From the NCBI RefSeq assembly GCF_900107795.1, contig NZ_FNRL01000002.1, positions 186,001 to 250,000 on the forward strand: a DNA stretch of 64,000 nt, read 5' to 3'. The position numbers and the translations under genes are program-made. Under the pieces are notes generated by a model. The model was not told where the DNA came from, searched no databases, and saw only the letters and a list, made by a program, of their open reading frames with translations. Below, piece by piece: positions 24,707 through 33,440 of this stretch (positions are counted from its first letter, which is position 1; each line of letters begins with the position of its first letter). Origin of the DNA: Chitinophaga terrae (ex Kim and Jung 2007) (GTDB taxonomy: Bacteria > Bacteroidota > Bacteroidia > Chitinophagales > Chitinophagaceae).

Positions 24707-25366
24707 TCATCGCACTGCTTTCAGACGGAATGAAATGTTGACTTGCGAGTTAATGAGTTTGTCCTGCAGCGACTTGTCGGCCCTGTAGGTAATGCCCCAT
24801 TTGGTTCTGTCGATATTGAAGTTAGCGGTAGTAGTAACTCCATGGTTATCAATAGCAATGTGCGCCGGGAAAGTGATGTTTTTAACTACGCCCCTCAGGG
24901 TGAAATTACCTTTTACGATATGAGTGGCATGGGCTAAAGTTACTTCCCCGTCCCTGGCGGGTTCGTAGGGTGTTATTTCAGTGATCTCGAAGGTAGCGGT
25001 AGGGAAATGCTGAACATCAAAAAATTGCGGGCCTTTCAGTTCTGTTTCCAGTTTGTTCTTCATAGCGGTATCCGCTGCCAGATCCAGGTTCTGCAGGGTA
25101 AGCATGTTAATGGTGATGTTGCCGCCTGTTACAGTGCTGTCTTTTACATAAATGGCCCCACCAGCCAGTTTGATAGAGCCGTGATGCTTCCCGGTTGGCT
25201 TGGTTCCTATCCATTCTACCAGGCTGTTGGCAGTATCTGGAATATATGCCTGACCGGTACCGGCTTGCACGGTTTGCGCGGTAGTGATACTGGCTTTATC
25301 GGCTTTGGGAGCCTGTTCGCAGGCTACAAAAGCAAATAAGGTGAGCGTAATGAGCAACTGTTTCAT
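24707..25366 (-). CDS. YceI-family lipoprotein
   Basis: 219 residues. Lipobox FVAC (Cys16) and a linker to about residue 40. The YceI lipocalin-like barrel follows: SLVEWIGTKPTGKHHGSIKLAGG, PTATFEITEITPYE, KGNFTLRGVVKNITFP and the end DRTKWGITYRADKSL. YceI proteins bind isoprenoid-type or other lipophilic ligands in the periplasm. The lipid anchor places this one on a membrane. It is in a run with paaN 55 nt upstream on the same strand. Confidence 0.92.
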   Translation of the reverse strand: MKQLLITLTLFAFVACEQAPKADKASITTAQTVQAGTGQAYIPDTANSLVEWIGTKPTGKHHGSIKLAGGAIYVKDSTVTGGNITINMLTLQNLDLAADTAMKNKLETELKGPQFFDVQHFPTATFEITEITPYEPARDGEVTLAHATHIVKGNFTLRGVVKNITFPAHIAIDNHGVTTTANFNIDRTKWGITYRADKSLQDKLINSQVNISFRLKAVR

Positions 25367-25421
25367 ATTCGTCGGTCTTTAAAGAGCAGGCGCTGTATGC
25401 ACCTGCCCTGGAATAGCTTTA

Positions 25422-27077
25422 TTATTCTGCCAGCTCCCGGTTCCCTACCCAAACAAAGCGTTTTATTATAAACTCCTGGTTCGTGAAACTGGCGTTGCCG
25501 GCCGGATTACCGCCGGTTACATGGAAATCGGAAAACGCAGCGTGCTGGTTCACCCATATCGGACCTGTCAGGTTAAAGGATACAGGGGTAAATACGCTGT
25601 TCATTTCCTCTAAGATCTTCTCTTTAACTTCCTGGTCTGTAGTATAGGCCCCACAGGTAATGGCTCCGAAATTTAATGCCATTTGTTTGGCCAGCTGCAG
25701 GCTATGATCTGTATCTTTTGTTTTGATGATCAGAACAACAGGCCCAAAAAGCTCTTTCTCAAATATTTTGTTATCAACACTGCTTACTTCAATGATGGTG
25801 GGCCCAAATACCCGTGCATTGGCAAATTCCTCGTTTTCCACAGGCGTGCCTTCCAGGATCACCTTTCCACCCAGCTGCCTTGCTTCCCTGGCTCTTTCCA
25901 GCGTTTCATCATTTTGTATCGCACCGAGGGTGCCTGCCCCCATTTTGGGGTGTTGGGTAAGGCCGGCCACTGCTTCTTTAAACTGCTGTACTACCTCGTT
26001 GAAGCTGAGATGGCCATTAGCTGTTTCAATTCCCTGCTCCGGAACAAAGAAGTTCTGGGGAGCAGTACACATCTGGCCGGAATATAAGCTCACGGAAAAT
26101 GCCAGGTTCTGGATAACCGGCTCAAACTCTTTCACACTATCTAAAATTACGGAGTTAACGCCAGCCTTTTCAGTAAAAACTGATTTTCCCGGTAAAGATT
26201 CTATGTAAGCGCCGAAACTGCTGCCACCAGTGTAATCTATCAGTTTAACAGCTGGGTTCTCGCACAATTGTTTGGTAATAAGATTGTTGGAGCTATCAGC
26301 CGCCAGCTGGCAGATATTGGGATCAAAACCCAGTTCTTTCAAAGTTTGCTGGATTACGCCTACAACGATAGCAATCGGCAGAACTGCCCTTGGATGCGGC
26401 TTTACGATCACCGGGTTGCCGGTTATCAGGTCGGCATATACTCCCGGCAAGGTGTTCCAGACCGGGAAAGTAGAGCACCCAACTACTACGCCTATACCTT
26501 TTGGAATAGCCCTGAACGTTTTAACCAGTTTGACGCTGGCCTTGCCCATTGGCTTTTCCCATGAAACCTGCGGAGGATAGCGTAAAAGTTCATGGTAACC
26601 CGTAGCAATGGCTTCCAGGGCGCGATCATTGGCATGCGGCCCCGATGCCTGGAAGCTCATCATAAAGCTCTGGCCCGTGGTATGCATGGTGGCATTGGCT
26701 ATATCAAAAAAGTAGTCTTTTATTCTTTCAAGGGTTTCTGTCAATGCCCCGGCTCTTTCGGCTACAGGCAATTGTTTCCAGCCTTTGCCGGCTATAGCAG
26801 CTTTCCTGATAAGATCGTCTGCAGCAAAGGTCGGGTAAGTGATGCCCAATACTTCACGGGTATATGGAGATACCTCTTCTCCGCTCCACCCGGTTTCATT
26901 GGTTTGCAGCAGTTGTTTGAATGGCTTGCCCAGCAGTTGCTGGTAGCTCTGTATTCCTTTTGCATGCGCATCGTCGCCATATGCCTTGGGGTGTTCAGGA
27001 TACTGGGCATAGAATGTACGTTCGTGTGTTGCCCTGACAGCTTGATCGATGATGTTTTGGTGTTTGGTAGCGAGCAT
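25422..27077 (-). CDS. paaN: PaaN-type aldehyde dehydrogenase (phenylacetate degradation protein PaaN)
   Basis: 551 residues from the ATG at 27077; longer N-terminal readings are unlikely. The long N-terminus (residues 1-100, HPKAYGDDAHAKG, GWSGEEVSPYTREVLGITYP) and GCSTFPVWNTLPGVYADLITGNPVIVKPHPRA are features of PaaN rather than of general ALDH or of bifunctional PaaZ. The catalytic Cys337 lies in SGQMCTAPQ, and the general-base region is SVFTEKAGVNSV. No paaABCDE, paaG or paaK genes are near it, so it may serve another aromatic or aldehyde route here. NAD(P) use is inferred from the family. Confidence 0.88.
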   Translation of the reverse strand: MLATKHQNIIDQAVRATHERTFYAQYPEHPKAYGDDAHAKGIQSYQQLLGKPFKQLLQTNETGWSGEEVSPYTREVLGITYPTFAADDLIRKAAIAGKGWKQLPVAERAGALTETLERIKDYFFDIANATMHTTGQSFMMSFQASGPHANDRALEAIATGYHELLRYPPQVSWEKPMGKASVKLVKTFRAIPKGIGVVVGCSTFPVWNTLPGVYADLITGNPVIVKPHPRAVLPIAIVVGVIQQTLKELGFDPNICQLAADSSNNLITKQLCENPAVKLIDYTGGSSFGAYIESLPGKSVFTEKAGVNSVILDSVKEFEPVIQNLAFSVSLYSGQMCTAPQNFFVPEQGIETANGHLSFNEVVQQFKEAVAGLTQHPKMGAGTLGAIQNDETLERAREARQLGGKVILEGTPVENEEFANARVFGPTIIEVSSVDNKIFEKELFGPVVLIIKTKDTDHSLQLAKQMALNFGAITCGAYTTDQEVKEKILEEMNSVFTPVSFNLTGPIWVNQHAAFSDFHVTGGNPAGNASFTNQEFIIKRFVWVGNRELAE

Positions 27078-27161
27078 ATTCAGATTTTGAGAACTACAAT
27101 TTACGGATTTAGTCAATCAGTTGCTACAGCAACTAAGTGATTTATTGCAGTTCTCCGGCTG

Positions 27162-28235
27162 TTAATACCCTGAGTTGATCAAGGTAAATTTGCCGTCGTT
27201 ATAATACTCGTCTGGTCTGGGTTTCAAAGGGTTGCGACGTTGATATTGCTGGAAAGCATCGTATTCGGATTTGTGCAGGGCGGTCCAGCCTTTGTAGTTC
27301 GACTGGTTAGCCGCTGGGCCAAACAGCCATTGGTTATAGGCCTCGAACAGGCCAGCCCTGAGCAGTTCGCGCTGGTAGTCGAACAGTGCATATGGGAATT
27401 GGTCTGCATAATTATTGTACCAATCCAGTAAGAAACGGGTTCTTGCCATGATGAGGGCGTCGGGGTCAATACCGCCGGTAATAACGCTGATCTGCTTACT
27501 CATGGTGTTCTTATAGGCTTCTACAAACTCGCTGTTCCCTCTTTTGTTTTTCTTGGCATCTGTTACGGCGCTTTCAAAAAGTGATGGATCGTTGAACAGT
27601 TTTTTGTAAGATTCCAGTACTATGGTCCTTATTTCAGCAGTACGGGTGGTGTAGCTCTCCATGTTCATGAAGATTTCGCCATATATGATGCACCACAAAG
27701 GGTTGTTGCTGTAGTTATACGTTTTCGTGGCGTTATAATAGTTCCCGGGAAAAGTAGGGTCTTGTTCTATTCCTTTAAGCCAGCTGCGTAAGGCGCCTTC
27801 ATAGAGTTTGATGTTCATCAGCAGGTTGCCGTTGTCGTTATACAGCTCGCCGCTGTTTGGGAATTTCTTTAACGATTTTTCATACATCTTCTGGGCTGTC
27901 TTAAATTCTTCCCTGCCGATGTAGATGTTGCCGGCGATCTGGTATACCTGCACATCTGCTTCTTTATTGCTCAATAAAGGCTCAATGATACTTTTTGCTT
28001 TGATCAGGTCTCCTTTCAGGTAATAAGTAAAGCCTAATTGTTTTTTATATTCGAAGTTATCCGGTTCTAGTTGTAAAGCCTGGTTGAACACTAAGATCGC
28101 GTTGGAGTAGTCCCCACTTCTCATAAAATTGCTGGCCGTGTTGTATAGCTCCCTCGAATCCTGTGCAAAAGCAGTTTGAGTAAATAAAACTCCCGCTACT
28201 AGAAATGCTTTCAATAAAGAAGACCGTATATTCAT
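27162..28235 (-). CDS. Periplasmic tetratricopeptide-repeat protein
   Basis: 357 residues from the ATG at 28235; an upstream extension would be coded by the neighbouring repeat element and is rejected. Signal peptide LLKAFLVAGVLFTQTAFAQ, then TPR-like pairs (AILVFNQALQLEPDNFEYKKQLGFTYYLKGDLIKA, KTAQKMYEKSLKKFPNSGELYNDNGNLL) up to about residue 170. A DUF4919-like or unassigned helical C-terminus (WFNNYADQFPYALFDYQRELL type) completes it. Function unknown; probably a periplasmic scaffold. Confidence 0.78.
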   Translation of the reverse strand: MNIRSSLLKAFLVAGVLFTQTAFAQDSRELYNTASNFMRSGDYSNAILVFNQALQLEPDNFEYKKQLGFTYYLKGDLIKAKSIIEPLLSNKEADVQVYQIAGNIYIGREEFKTAQKMYEKSLKKFPNSGELYNDNGNLLMNIKLYEGALRSWLKGIEQDPTFPGNYYNATKTYNYSNNPLWCIIYGEIFMNMESYTTRTAEIRTIVLESYKKLFNDPSLFESAVTDAKKNKRGNSEFVEAYKNTMSKQISVITGGIDPDALIMARTRFLLDWYNNYADQFPYALFDYQRELLRAGLFEAYNQWLFGPAANQSNYKGWTALHKSEYDAFQQYQRRNPLKPRPDEYYNDGKFTLINSGY

Positions 28236-28272
28236 TCCCTTCTGTCTGTTTGCTGTAAAAGTAAGATTTTTT

Positions 28273-28387
28273 CCCGCAAAGGCGCAAAGACGCAAAGCGG
28301 TAAAGCGTTTTATGAACCGGCGTAATACGCCGTTTTAACATTCACGGACGCTCTTTAATCAAATTCTTTGCCGCTTTGCTTGTTTGC
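28273..28387. repeat. Smaller member of the CACGCAAAG inverted-repeat family
   Basis: The left part holds CGCAAAGGCGCAAAGACGC and GCAAAGCGGTAAAG. The right part has CTTTGCCGCTTTGC, its near-perfect inverse. The centre holds a perfect CGGCGTA/TACGCCG hairpin (28318-28332). It fills the gap between the DUF1015 stop and the TPR start. It is diverged from the 6704 and 57420 elements but shares the GCAAAG phrasing. Confidence 0.65.
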
Positions 28388-28391
28388 TGAT

Positions 28392-29636
28392 TTAGATCAG
28401 GTGGGTGATGAGGCCATCTCTTAACTTCGGCTCAAACCAGGTACTTTTAGGCGGCATCACATTACCACTATCTGCAATATCAAATAACTGCTGGATAGTA
28501 ACGGGGTACAAGGCGAAAGCGATTTTCATTTCTCCGCTGTCAACCCGCTTTACCAGTTCCTGCAGCCCTCTTATCCCGCCTACGAAGTCTATTCGTTTAT
28601 CCGTCCGCTGGTCTTTGATGCCCAGGATCTTATCGAGGATGTTATTGGAAAGGATCGTTACATCCAGGATGCCTATCGGATCAGTAGTATAGGTACCTTC
28701 TTTTGCTACGAGCCGGTACCAGCGGCCATCCAGGTACATGCTGAATTCATGGAGCATAGAAGGCGCCTGGGGCAGATGCCCGATCTCTTCCACTGTAAAA
28801 TCATAGTCCAGCTGCGATAAAAAAGCTTCTTTGCTTAAGCCGTTCAGGTCTTTTACGACCCTGTTATAGTCCAGTATGGCCAGTTGGCTGGCAGGGAAGA
28901 TAGTTGTCAGGAAGTAATTGGCCGGGTCTTCGGCCCCCGTGATCTTGCGGCTTGCCTGCAGTTCTTTTTGCACCAGGCTTGCCGAAGCTGCGCGATGGTG
29001 GCCGTCGGCGATATAAGTATGCGGTACCTTCCGGGCAAACAGGGAGCTGATATCGGCAACGGTTGAAGGGGCGTCTACGATCCAGATGGTATGTTGGATA
29101 TTATCGTCTGCTGTAAAGTCGTAAACCGGGGCGTGCTGCTCCTGCCAGTGATCAATGATCGAGCTAAGCTCCGGTACATCGTTATACGCCAGGAATACGT
29201 TGCCCGTTTGAGCGCTGGTTGTTTTTATATGATTGATCCTGTCTAATTCCTTGTCTGGACGAGTGAATTCATGTTTTTTAATAAGGCCGTTATTGTAGTC
29301 TGCAACCGCCGAAACGGCTACCAGGCCTGTTTGTGCGCGTCCATCCATTAAAAGTTTATATATATAATAAACCGGTTGTTCATCCTGCAGCAATATTCCC
29401 TCTTTGATAAAACGTTGCAGGTTGCTGGCAGCAGTATCATACACTTGCTGGCTATGCACATCCGTACCGGCAGGCAGATCTATCTCCGATTTAGAGATAT
29501 GATAGAAGGAGTAGGGATTGTTGGCAGCGGCGTCCCTGGCTTCATCAGAACTCAACACATCATAAGGGCGGGAGGCTACTTTTGCAGCTAGCGAGGGATC
29601 GGGTCTTAATCCTTTGAAGGGTTTAATAGTGGCCAT
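28392..29636 (-). CDS. DUF1015 family protein
   Basis: 414 residues. The start IKPFKGLRPDP and RPYDVLSSDEARDAA, then FTRPDKELDRINHIKTTSAQTG and YIADGHHRAASAS, are the family's signature motifs. It is soluble and cytoplasmic, with no solved function. In many Bacteroidota it is found beside serC and serA; here serC is 107 nt upstream on the same strand, but a terminator lies between them and serA is absent. A link with serine metabolism is inferred only from this neighbourhood. Confidence 0.9.
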   Translation of the reverse strand: MATIKPFKGLRPDPSLAAKVASRPYDVLSSDEARDAAANNPYSFYHISKSEIDLPAGTDVHSQQVYDTAASNLQRFIKEGILLQDEQPVYYIYKLLMDGRAQTGLVAVSAVADYNNGLIKKHEFTRPDKELDRINHIKTTSAQTGNVFLAYNDVPELSSIIDHWQEQHAPVYDFTADDNIQHTIWIVDAPSTVADISSLFARKVPHTYIADGHHRAASASLVQKELQASRKITGAEDPANYFLTTIFPASQLAILDYNRVVKDLNGLSKEAFLSQLDYDFTVEEIGHLPQAPSMLHEFSMYLDGRWYRLVAKEGTYTTDPIGILDVTILSNNILDKILGIKDQRTDKRIDFVGGIRGLQELVKRVDSGEMKIAFALYPVTIQQLFDIADSGNVMPPKSTWFEPKLRDGLITHLI

Positions 29637-29670
29637 AATGAACTCAGATGGGTGAATAGTAAAAATATAG

Positions 29671-29721
29671 AAAAAAAAATTACGAACTACGAAAGAACAC
29701 TCGCTCTTCCATAGTTCGTAA
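29671..29721 (-). terminator. Intrinsic terminator of serC
   Basis: Arms TAGTTCGTAA (29712-29721) and TTACGAACTA (29680-29689), followed on the minus strand by a run of nine T residues. It splits serC from DUF1015 into separate units. Confidence 0.85.
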
Positions 29722-29743
29722 TAAAATCTAACTTAAAATATTA

Positions 29744-30814
29744 TCAGGCCTTTTTCAGGGAGAAGTATTTCATGGCTTCCACCATTACTTCTACACTTTC
29801 ATAAGGCAACGCATTGTACATAGAAACCCTGAAGCCTCCGGACAAGCGGTGACCTTTAATGCCAACTATATCTTCTTTTTTGCAGAATTTAAGGAATTCT
29901 TCCTCCATTTCCGGCTTATCCATAATAAAGCAGGCGTTCATTTTACTACGGTCTTCTTTTACCACTGTACCGCGGAACAGCGGATTGTGGTCGATCTCGT
30001 CGTATAGTAATGCCGCTTTTTTATCATTGATCTTTTCAATGGCAGGAATTCCACCTTGTTCTTTTAACCAGCGCAGCGTAAGCATAGAAATATATACCGC
30101 AAAAACAGGAGGTGTATTCAGCATCGAGCCATTGTCGATATGATTTCTATAATCCAGGATGGAAGGTATTTTACGTGTTACCTTTCCAAGGATGCTTTTA
30201 CGTACTGCTACCATTGTGGCTCCGGCAGCGCCCATATTCTTCTGCACGCCTGCATAGATCAGCGAGTATTTGTTGAAGTCCATGCTGCGGCTCAGGATAT
30301 CGCTGCTCATATCGGCTACTAACGGGATATTGGTTTCCGGGGTGGTTTGCCACTGGGTACCATAAATAGTATTGTTAGTAGTAATATGAAGATAGCTCGC
30401 TTGCGGAGGAATAGTAAATTGTTTGGGGATGTGGTTATAGTTGCTTTCTTTGGAGCTTGCTATCACATCTGTATAGCCAAACAATTTCGCTTCTTTAATA
30501 GCTTTGCTGGACCATACGCCAGTATCTACATACGCGGCTGTTCCACCATTGTCGAGCAGGTTCATGGGAACTTGCATAAACTGTGTGGTGGCGCCCCCCT
30601 GCAGGTAGAGTACTTCAAAGTCATCTTCCAGCTGCATCAGTTCCTTCACAAGGCTGCGCGCTTCTTCCATCACCGCCATAAACGGGGCGGTTCTGTGGCC
30701 AATTTCCAGTATCGACATTCCCGACCCTTCAAAGTCTATCAATGCTTTACTGGCCTTGTACAATACCTCGTTAGGTAAGACAGAAGGACCTGCGTTAAAA
30801 TTGTGCACCTTCAT
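29744..30814 (-). CDS. serC: Phosphoserine aminotransferase
   Basis: 356 residues from the ATG at 30814 (MKVHNFNAGPSVLP). SerC converts 3-phosphohydroxypyruvate and glutamate to phosphoserine, and also serves vitamin B6 synthesis. The PLP lysine is Lys192 in YAGVQKNMG, with LEIGHRTAPF, YLQGGATTQFMQVPMN and the C-terminal GIKGHRLSGGFRVSMYNALP substrate-binding motif. It starts about 128 nt after a -7 element at 30949-30956, and upstream in-frame starts are rejected. serA is not adjacent. Confidence 0.96.
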   Translation of the reverse strand: MKVHNFNAGPSVLPNEVLYKASKALIDFEGSGMSILEIGHRTAPFMAVMEEARSLVKELMQLEDDFEVLYLQGGATTQFMQVPMNLLDNGGTAAYVDTGVWSSKAIKEAKLFGYTDVIASSKESNYNHIPKQFTIPPQASYLHITTNNTIYGTQWQTTPETNIPLVADMSSDILSRSMDFNKYSLIYAGVQKNMGAAGATMVAVRKSILGKVTRKIPSILDYRNHIDNGSMLNTPPVFAVYISMLTLRWLKEQGGIPAIEKINDKKAALLYDEIDHNPLFRGTVVKEDRSKMNACFIMDKPEMEEEFLKFCKKEDIVGIKGHRLSGGFRVSMYNALPYESVEVMVEAMKYFSLKKA

Positions 30815-30948
30815 GTTGCGATTCAGATTAAATTCATTTTTTGATCTTTCCACTTTTTTTGGTTTTTCTAAGGAAACGGAAAAAAAAACGGCACGGGCAT
30901 AAAACCAGTGAGGCGCATTGTGTAGGACAGGTTAAAAGATGGTATGGG

Positions 30949-30956
30949 CAAAGATA
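30949..30956 (-). promoter_or_regulatory. -7 element TATCTTTG upstream of serC
   Basis: Exact TAnnTTTG on the minus strand. It predicts a 5' leader of about 125 nt for serC. No matching -33 TTTG at 19 nt spacing, so moderate. Confidence 0.4.
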
Positions 30957-31014
30957 AAATATCTTTTCAAATTATTAAGTATTGCAATAAATATTTTACC
31001 GTGCAGGAAAATAG

Positions 31015-31983
31015 CTACTTGCAATGTTCTTCCATCCAGCGCAGTTGCAATGGGGCTAAATGGTCCAGCGAATCGGCGGGGGCGGGGCTGTTGTCTGCCA
31101 GGTCGCTTAGCGGGGGCTGGCCGGCATTTACCCAGCAGGTGTACCAGGCTGCGGCAACCGCCGAGATGGCGCTTCTCATTTTGCGTTCAACCATATTATT
31201 CAACAATTTTGCATATGTTTTCGTATAGTCGTCGGCGTATGTCCTGACCAGTGCTCCATTCCTTGATTCGTAAGCAAAACGCCTGCCTGCGGGGAATTTA
31301 TTGCTTAATTCCTTCTCGATCCTGAGCACCGAATCTGCTTCCTTCCCACTTAGTGTAATTATTTGCCATATATATTCCCGCGGCGAGGCGATGTAATAGG
31401 CTTTTCCCGTCCAGTAGTCGAAGGTTTCATCCGCCAGCAATTCCGGGATGCGTGACTCCCACAGCCCATGGATGCCGTGCTGGTTGCTGAACTGCCCGTT
31501 ATGATTGGAGCAGGCATGCAGCGGTACATGCGCGTCTGCCAGGTAATGCCCCAGCTCTGCGGAGAGCCGCAGGATATGCTGTTTGTCTTTTTCCCGGAAC
31601 GCTTTTGTGAGAAGGGCCAGCATTTTTTCCAGGTGCCAGGGCAAAATGCCATACCGGTTCAGCGAATCGGCGCTGTACCTGGTTACGGCTTCGTTCCAGG
31701 AACGTGGCACCTGCCGGTAGGGCGGCGAGTCCAGCAGGTCTATATCAATAAAATGCCTGGGCCCTTCCGCCGGCACCATGTAGCGGCGCTTATCTGGATC
31801 TGTGGCGTGTTTGGTTATATAATCCAGGTTGGCTTTATAAAGAAGCATCATTTCCGGGGGCAGCCCAAATACGGCCAGCCTGTTGATCCGTTCATGTGCA
31901 AAAAAGCCCCAGGGATAAGCAGAGAAAGGGAAAAAGAGAAATAAAACGCTGATGGTACAGCGAAGCTGGTTGACGGTTAACAT
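31015..31983 (-). CDS. S1/P1-nuclease / zinc-dependent phospholipase C-like exported protein
   Basis: 322 residues from the ATG at 31983. The signal peptide ends in AYP with mature N-terminus WGFFAHERIN, so the Trp-1 amino group and His5-type ligands match the trinuclear zinc fold shared by S1/P1 nuclease and PLC. ILRLSAELGHYLADAHVPLHACSNHNG carries further His and Asp ligands (HxxxD pattern), and HGIHGLWE the next. It may hydrolyse nucleic acid or phospholipid in the periplasm. Substrate is not decidable from sequence. Some ligand positions cannot be confirmed by eye. Confidence 0.75.
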   Translation of the reverse strand: MLTVNQLRCTISVLFLFFPFSAYPWGFFAHERINRLAVFGLPPEMMLLYKANLDYITKHATDPDKRRYMVPAEGPRHFIDIDLLDSPPYRQVPRSWNEAVTRYSADSLNRYGILPWHLEKMLALLTKAFREKDKQHILRLSAELGHYLADAHVPLHACSNHNGQFSNQHGIHGLWESRIPELLADETFDYWTGKAYYIASPREYIWQIITLSGKEADSVLRIEKELSNKFPAGRRFAYESRNGALVRTYADDYTKTYAKLLNNMVERKMRSAISAVAAAWYTCWVNAGQPPLSDLADNSPAPADSLDHLAPLQLRWMEEHCK

Positions 31984-32005
31984 AAACAAATGGTTTTAAA
32001 AAACA

Positions 32006-32029
32006 AAGAAGGCCCCTAGTACAGGGGCC
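32006..32029 (-). terminator. Intrinsic terminator of the DUF502 gene
   Basis: Stem GGCCCCT/AGGGGCC (32011-32017 and 32023-32029), then CTTCTTTGTTTTTT on the minus strand (a T-rich tail). Confidence 0.75.
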
Positions 32030-32033
32030 GGCA

Positions 32034-32642
32034 TTAAATATTTGTAACTCCTCCGCTGACAGCGAATTTCATCGCATCGCCGGCCGAGATATTGGTCAAT
32101 TGTTTTACTTTTTCTTTGGGTACCATGAAAACTTTACCTGTAATGGCATAGGCATGAGGTACGTATACTGCCATATACCCCTCCAGGCCAAAGTTGCTCA
32201 CATCCGCCTGGGTAATGAATCCCATTTCCCATACATCCACCCCGTAGATCTGCACCAGCACGGGATGATCAAACTTCTTCTTCTCTCCCACAAACGCATC
32301 AAATACATCTTTAATGGATGTATAGATATACTTGATAAACGGGGTCCGTTCCAGCAGGTGATCAAACAGGTCAAATATTCTTCCTATGATGAAGGACGAA
32401 CTCAGGTAACCTACCAATACTACCAATACCAATACCAGCAGGAACCCAACTCCCTTATATTTCAGGAAACTGAACCCCGCATCCGCAGGAATGATCTCTT
32501 TGGGAATAATGTTGTCGATGGTCACAAAAGCCCAGTACAATGTAAGCGCTGTTATACCGATGGGCGCCAGTATAAGTAGTCCCTGGAAGAAGTAGCGCAG
32601 CAGTCGTGATGCGAATACTTTAAATCTAAGTTTTGGCGACAT
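32034..32642 (-). CDS. DUF502 inner-membrane protein
   Basis: 202 residues. Two membrane segments (about residues 17-37 and 62-84, YFFQGLLILAPIGITALTLYWA and FLLVLVLVVLVGYLSSSFI) are followed by the conserved IRTPFIKYIYTSIKDVFDAF-type block and VYVPHAYAITGKVFMVPKEKVKQL. DUF502 is a widespread family of unknown role. It is divergent from the TetR-RND operon. Confidence 0.92.
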   Translation of the reverse strand: MSPKLRFKVFASRLLRYFFQGLLILAPIGITALTLYWAFVTIDNIIPKEIIPADAGFSFLKYKGVGFLLVLVLVVLVGYLSSSFIIGRIFDLFDHLLERTPFIKYIYTSIKDVFDAFVGEKKKFDHPVLVQIYGVDVWEMGFITQADVSNFGLEGYMAVYVPHAYAITGKVFMVPKEKVKQLTNISAGDAMKFAVSGGVTNI

Positions 32643-32752
32643 GGTTCGTGATTAGACCTGCAAATTAGATAATAATAGGGAAGTGCTCCTGTTCTTTTTA
32701 ATGGTTTAGCATTAAAATAATTAAATGTTACCACATGTAAAAAAATATTACT

Positions 32753-32789
32753 GGAAACTTTGGAAGTTTGGAAAGTTTCCATAGTTTTG
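32753..32789 (+). promoter_or_regulatory. Operator palindrome inside a consensus promoter for the TetR-RND operon
   Basis: An inverted repeat GGAAACTTT (32753-32761) / AAAGTTTCC (32772-32780) with a 10-bp spacer. It overlaps a model Bacteroidota promoter: -33 TTTG (32759-32762), 19-bp spacing, then -7 TAGTTTTG (32782-32789). A TetR dimer here would block polymerase directly. The regulator's ATG is at 32825. Confidence 0.75.
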
Positions 32790-32824
32790 TTCTGCGTAAC
32801 AACAGCGTTACCGCGGCATAGCAT

Positions 32825-33436
32825 ATGGAAGTACAAGAACGCATAATGGATAAGGCTTTTGGGCTGTTTCGTCAGTTCGGCACCCGCTCCATAACGATGG
32901 ACGACATAGCCGTGAAGATGGGTATTTCCAAAAAGACCCTTTATGCGCACTTTACAGATAAAGACGATATGGTCACTCAAACCATCAGCCGCTTTATCAG
33001 TATCGTCGAAGAAGAATGCCTTGCCGACAGGGAACGGGCCAAAGATGCCATTGAAGAACTATTCCTCGTAATGGAGATGCTCGATAGAAAGTTACTGAAT
33101 ATGAACCCGGTCATCTTGCTCGATCTCCAGAAATTTCATGCAAAAGCCTGGCAGGTATTTGTAGATTACCAGAATAACATGTTGGCAACAATGATCCGCG
33201 AGAACCTGGAACGCGGTATCAGCGAAGGATTATACAGACCGGACCTGGACATTAAGATATTGACGCAATACCGCATACATGCCTGTATGATCTGTTTTCA
33301 ACCCGAAGTATTTTCCGGTGCTCATGATATGAGCAGAGTGCAGAAAGTTTTGTTGGAAAATTACCTATATGGAGTAGCATCCGAGAAAGGATACCAGCTA
33401 ATAGAAGCATATAAAAAACTATCGCAAAACAACTAA
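32825..33436 (+). CDS. TetR/AcrR-family regulator of an RND efflux operon
   Basis: 203 residues. The N-terminal helix-turn-helix (about residues 20-60) reads SITMDDIAVKMGISKKTLYAHFTDKDDMV, and the C-terminal helical ligand domain is unlike any named group. It is the first gene of an operon with TolC, MFP and RND genes (5, 31 and 32 nt gaps). The palindrome at 32753-32780 in its own promoter indicates autorepression. The pump substrates are the probable inducers; none can be predicted. Confidence 0.93.
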   Translation: MEVQERIMDKAFGLFRQFGTRSITMDDIAVKMGISKKTLYAHFTDKDDMVTQTISRFISIVEEECLADRERAKDAIEELFLVMEMLDRKLLNMNPVILLDLQKFHAKAWQVFVDYQNNMLATMIRENLERGISEGLYRPDLDIKILTQYRIHACMICFQPEVFSGAHDMSRVQKVLLENYLYGVASEKGYQLIEAYKKLSQNN

Positions 33437-33440
33437 GGAC

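Noticed and set aside
24707..27077. YceI lipoprotein plus PaaN as a dedicated pathway
   Set aside because: Only adjacency supports it; no further pathway gene is present.
28236..28295. N-terminal extension of the TPR protein to 28295
   Set aside because: The extra codons are repeat-element sequence, and the signal peptide fits the ATG at 28235.
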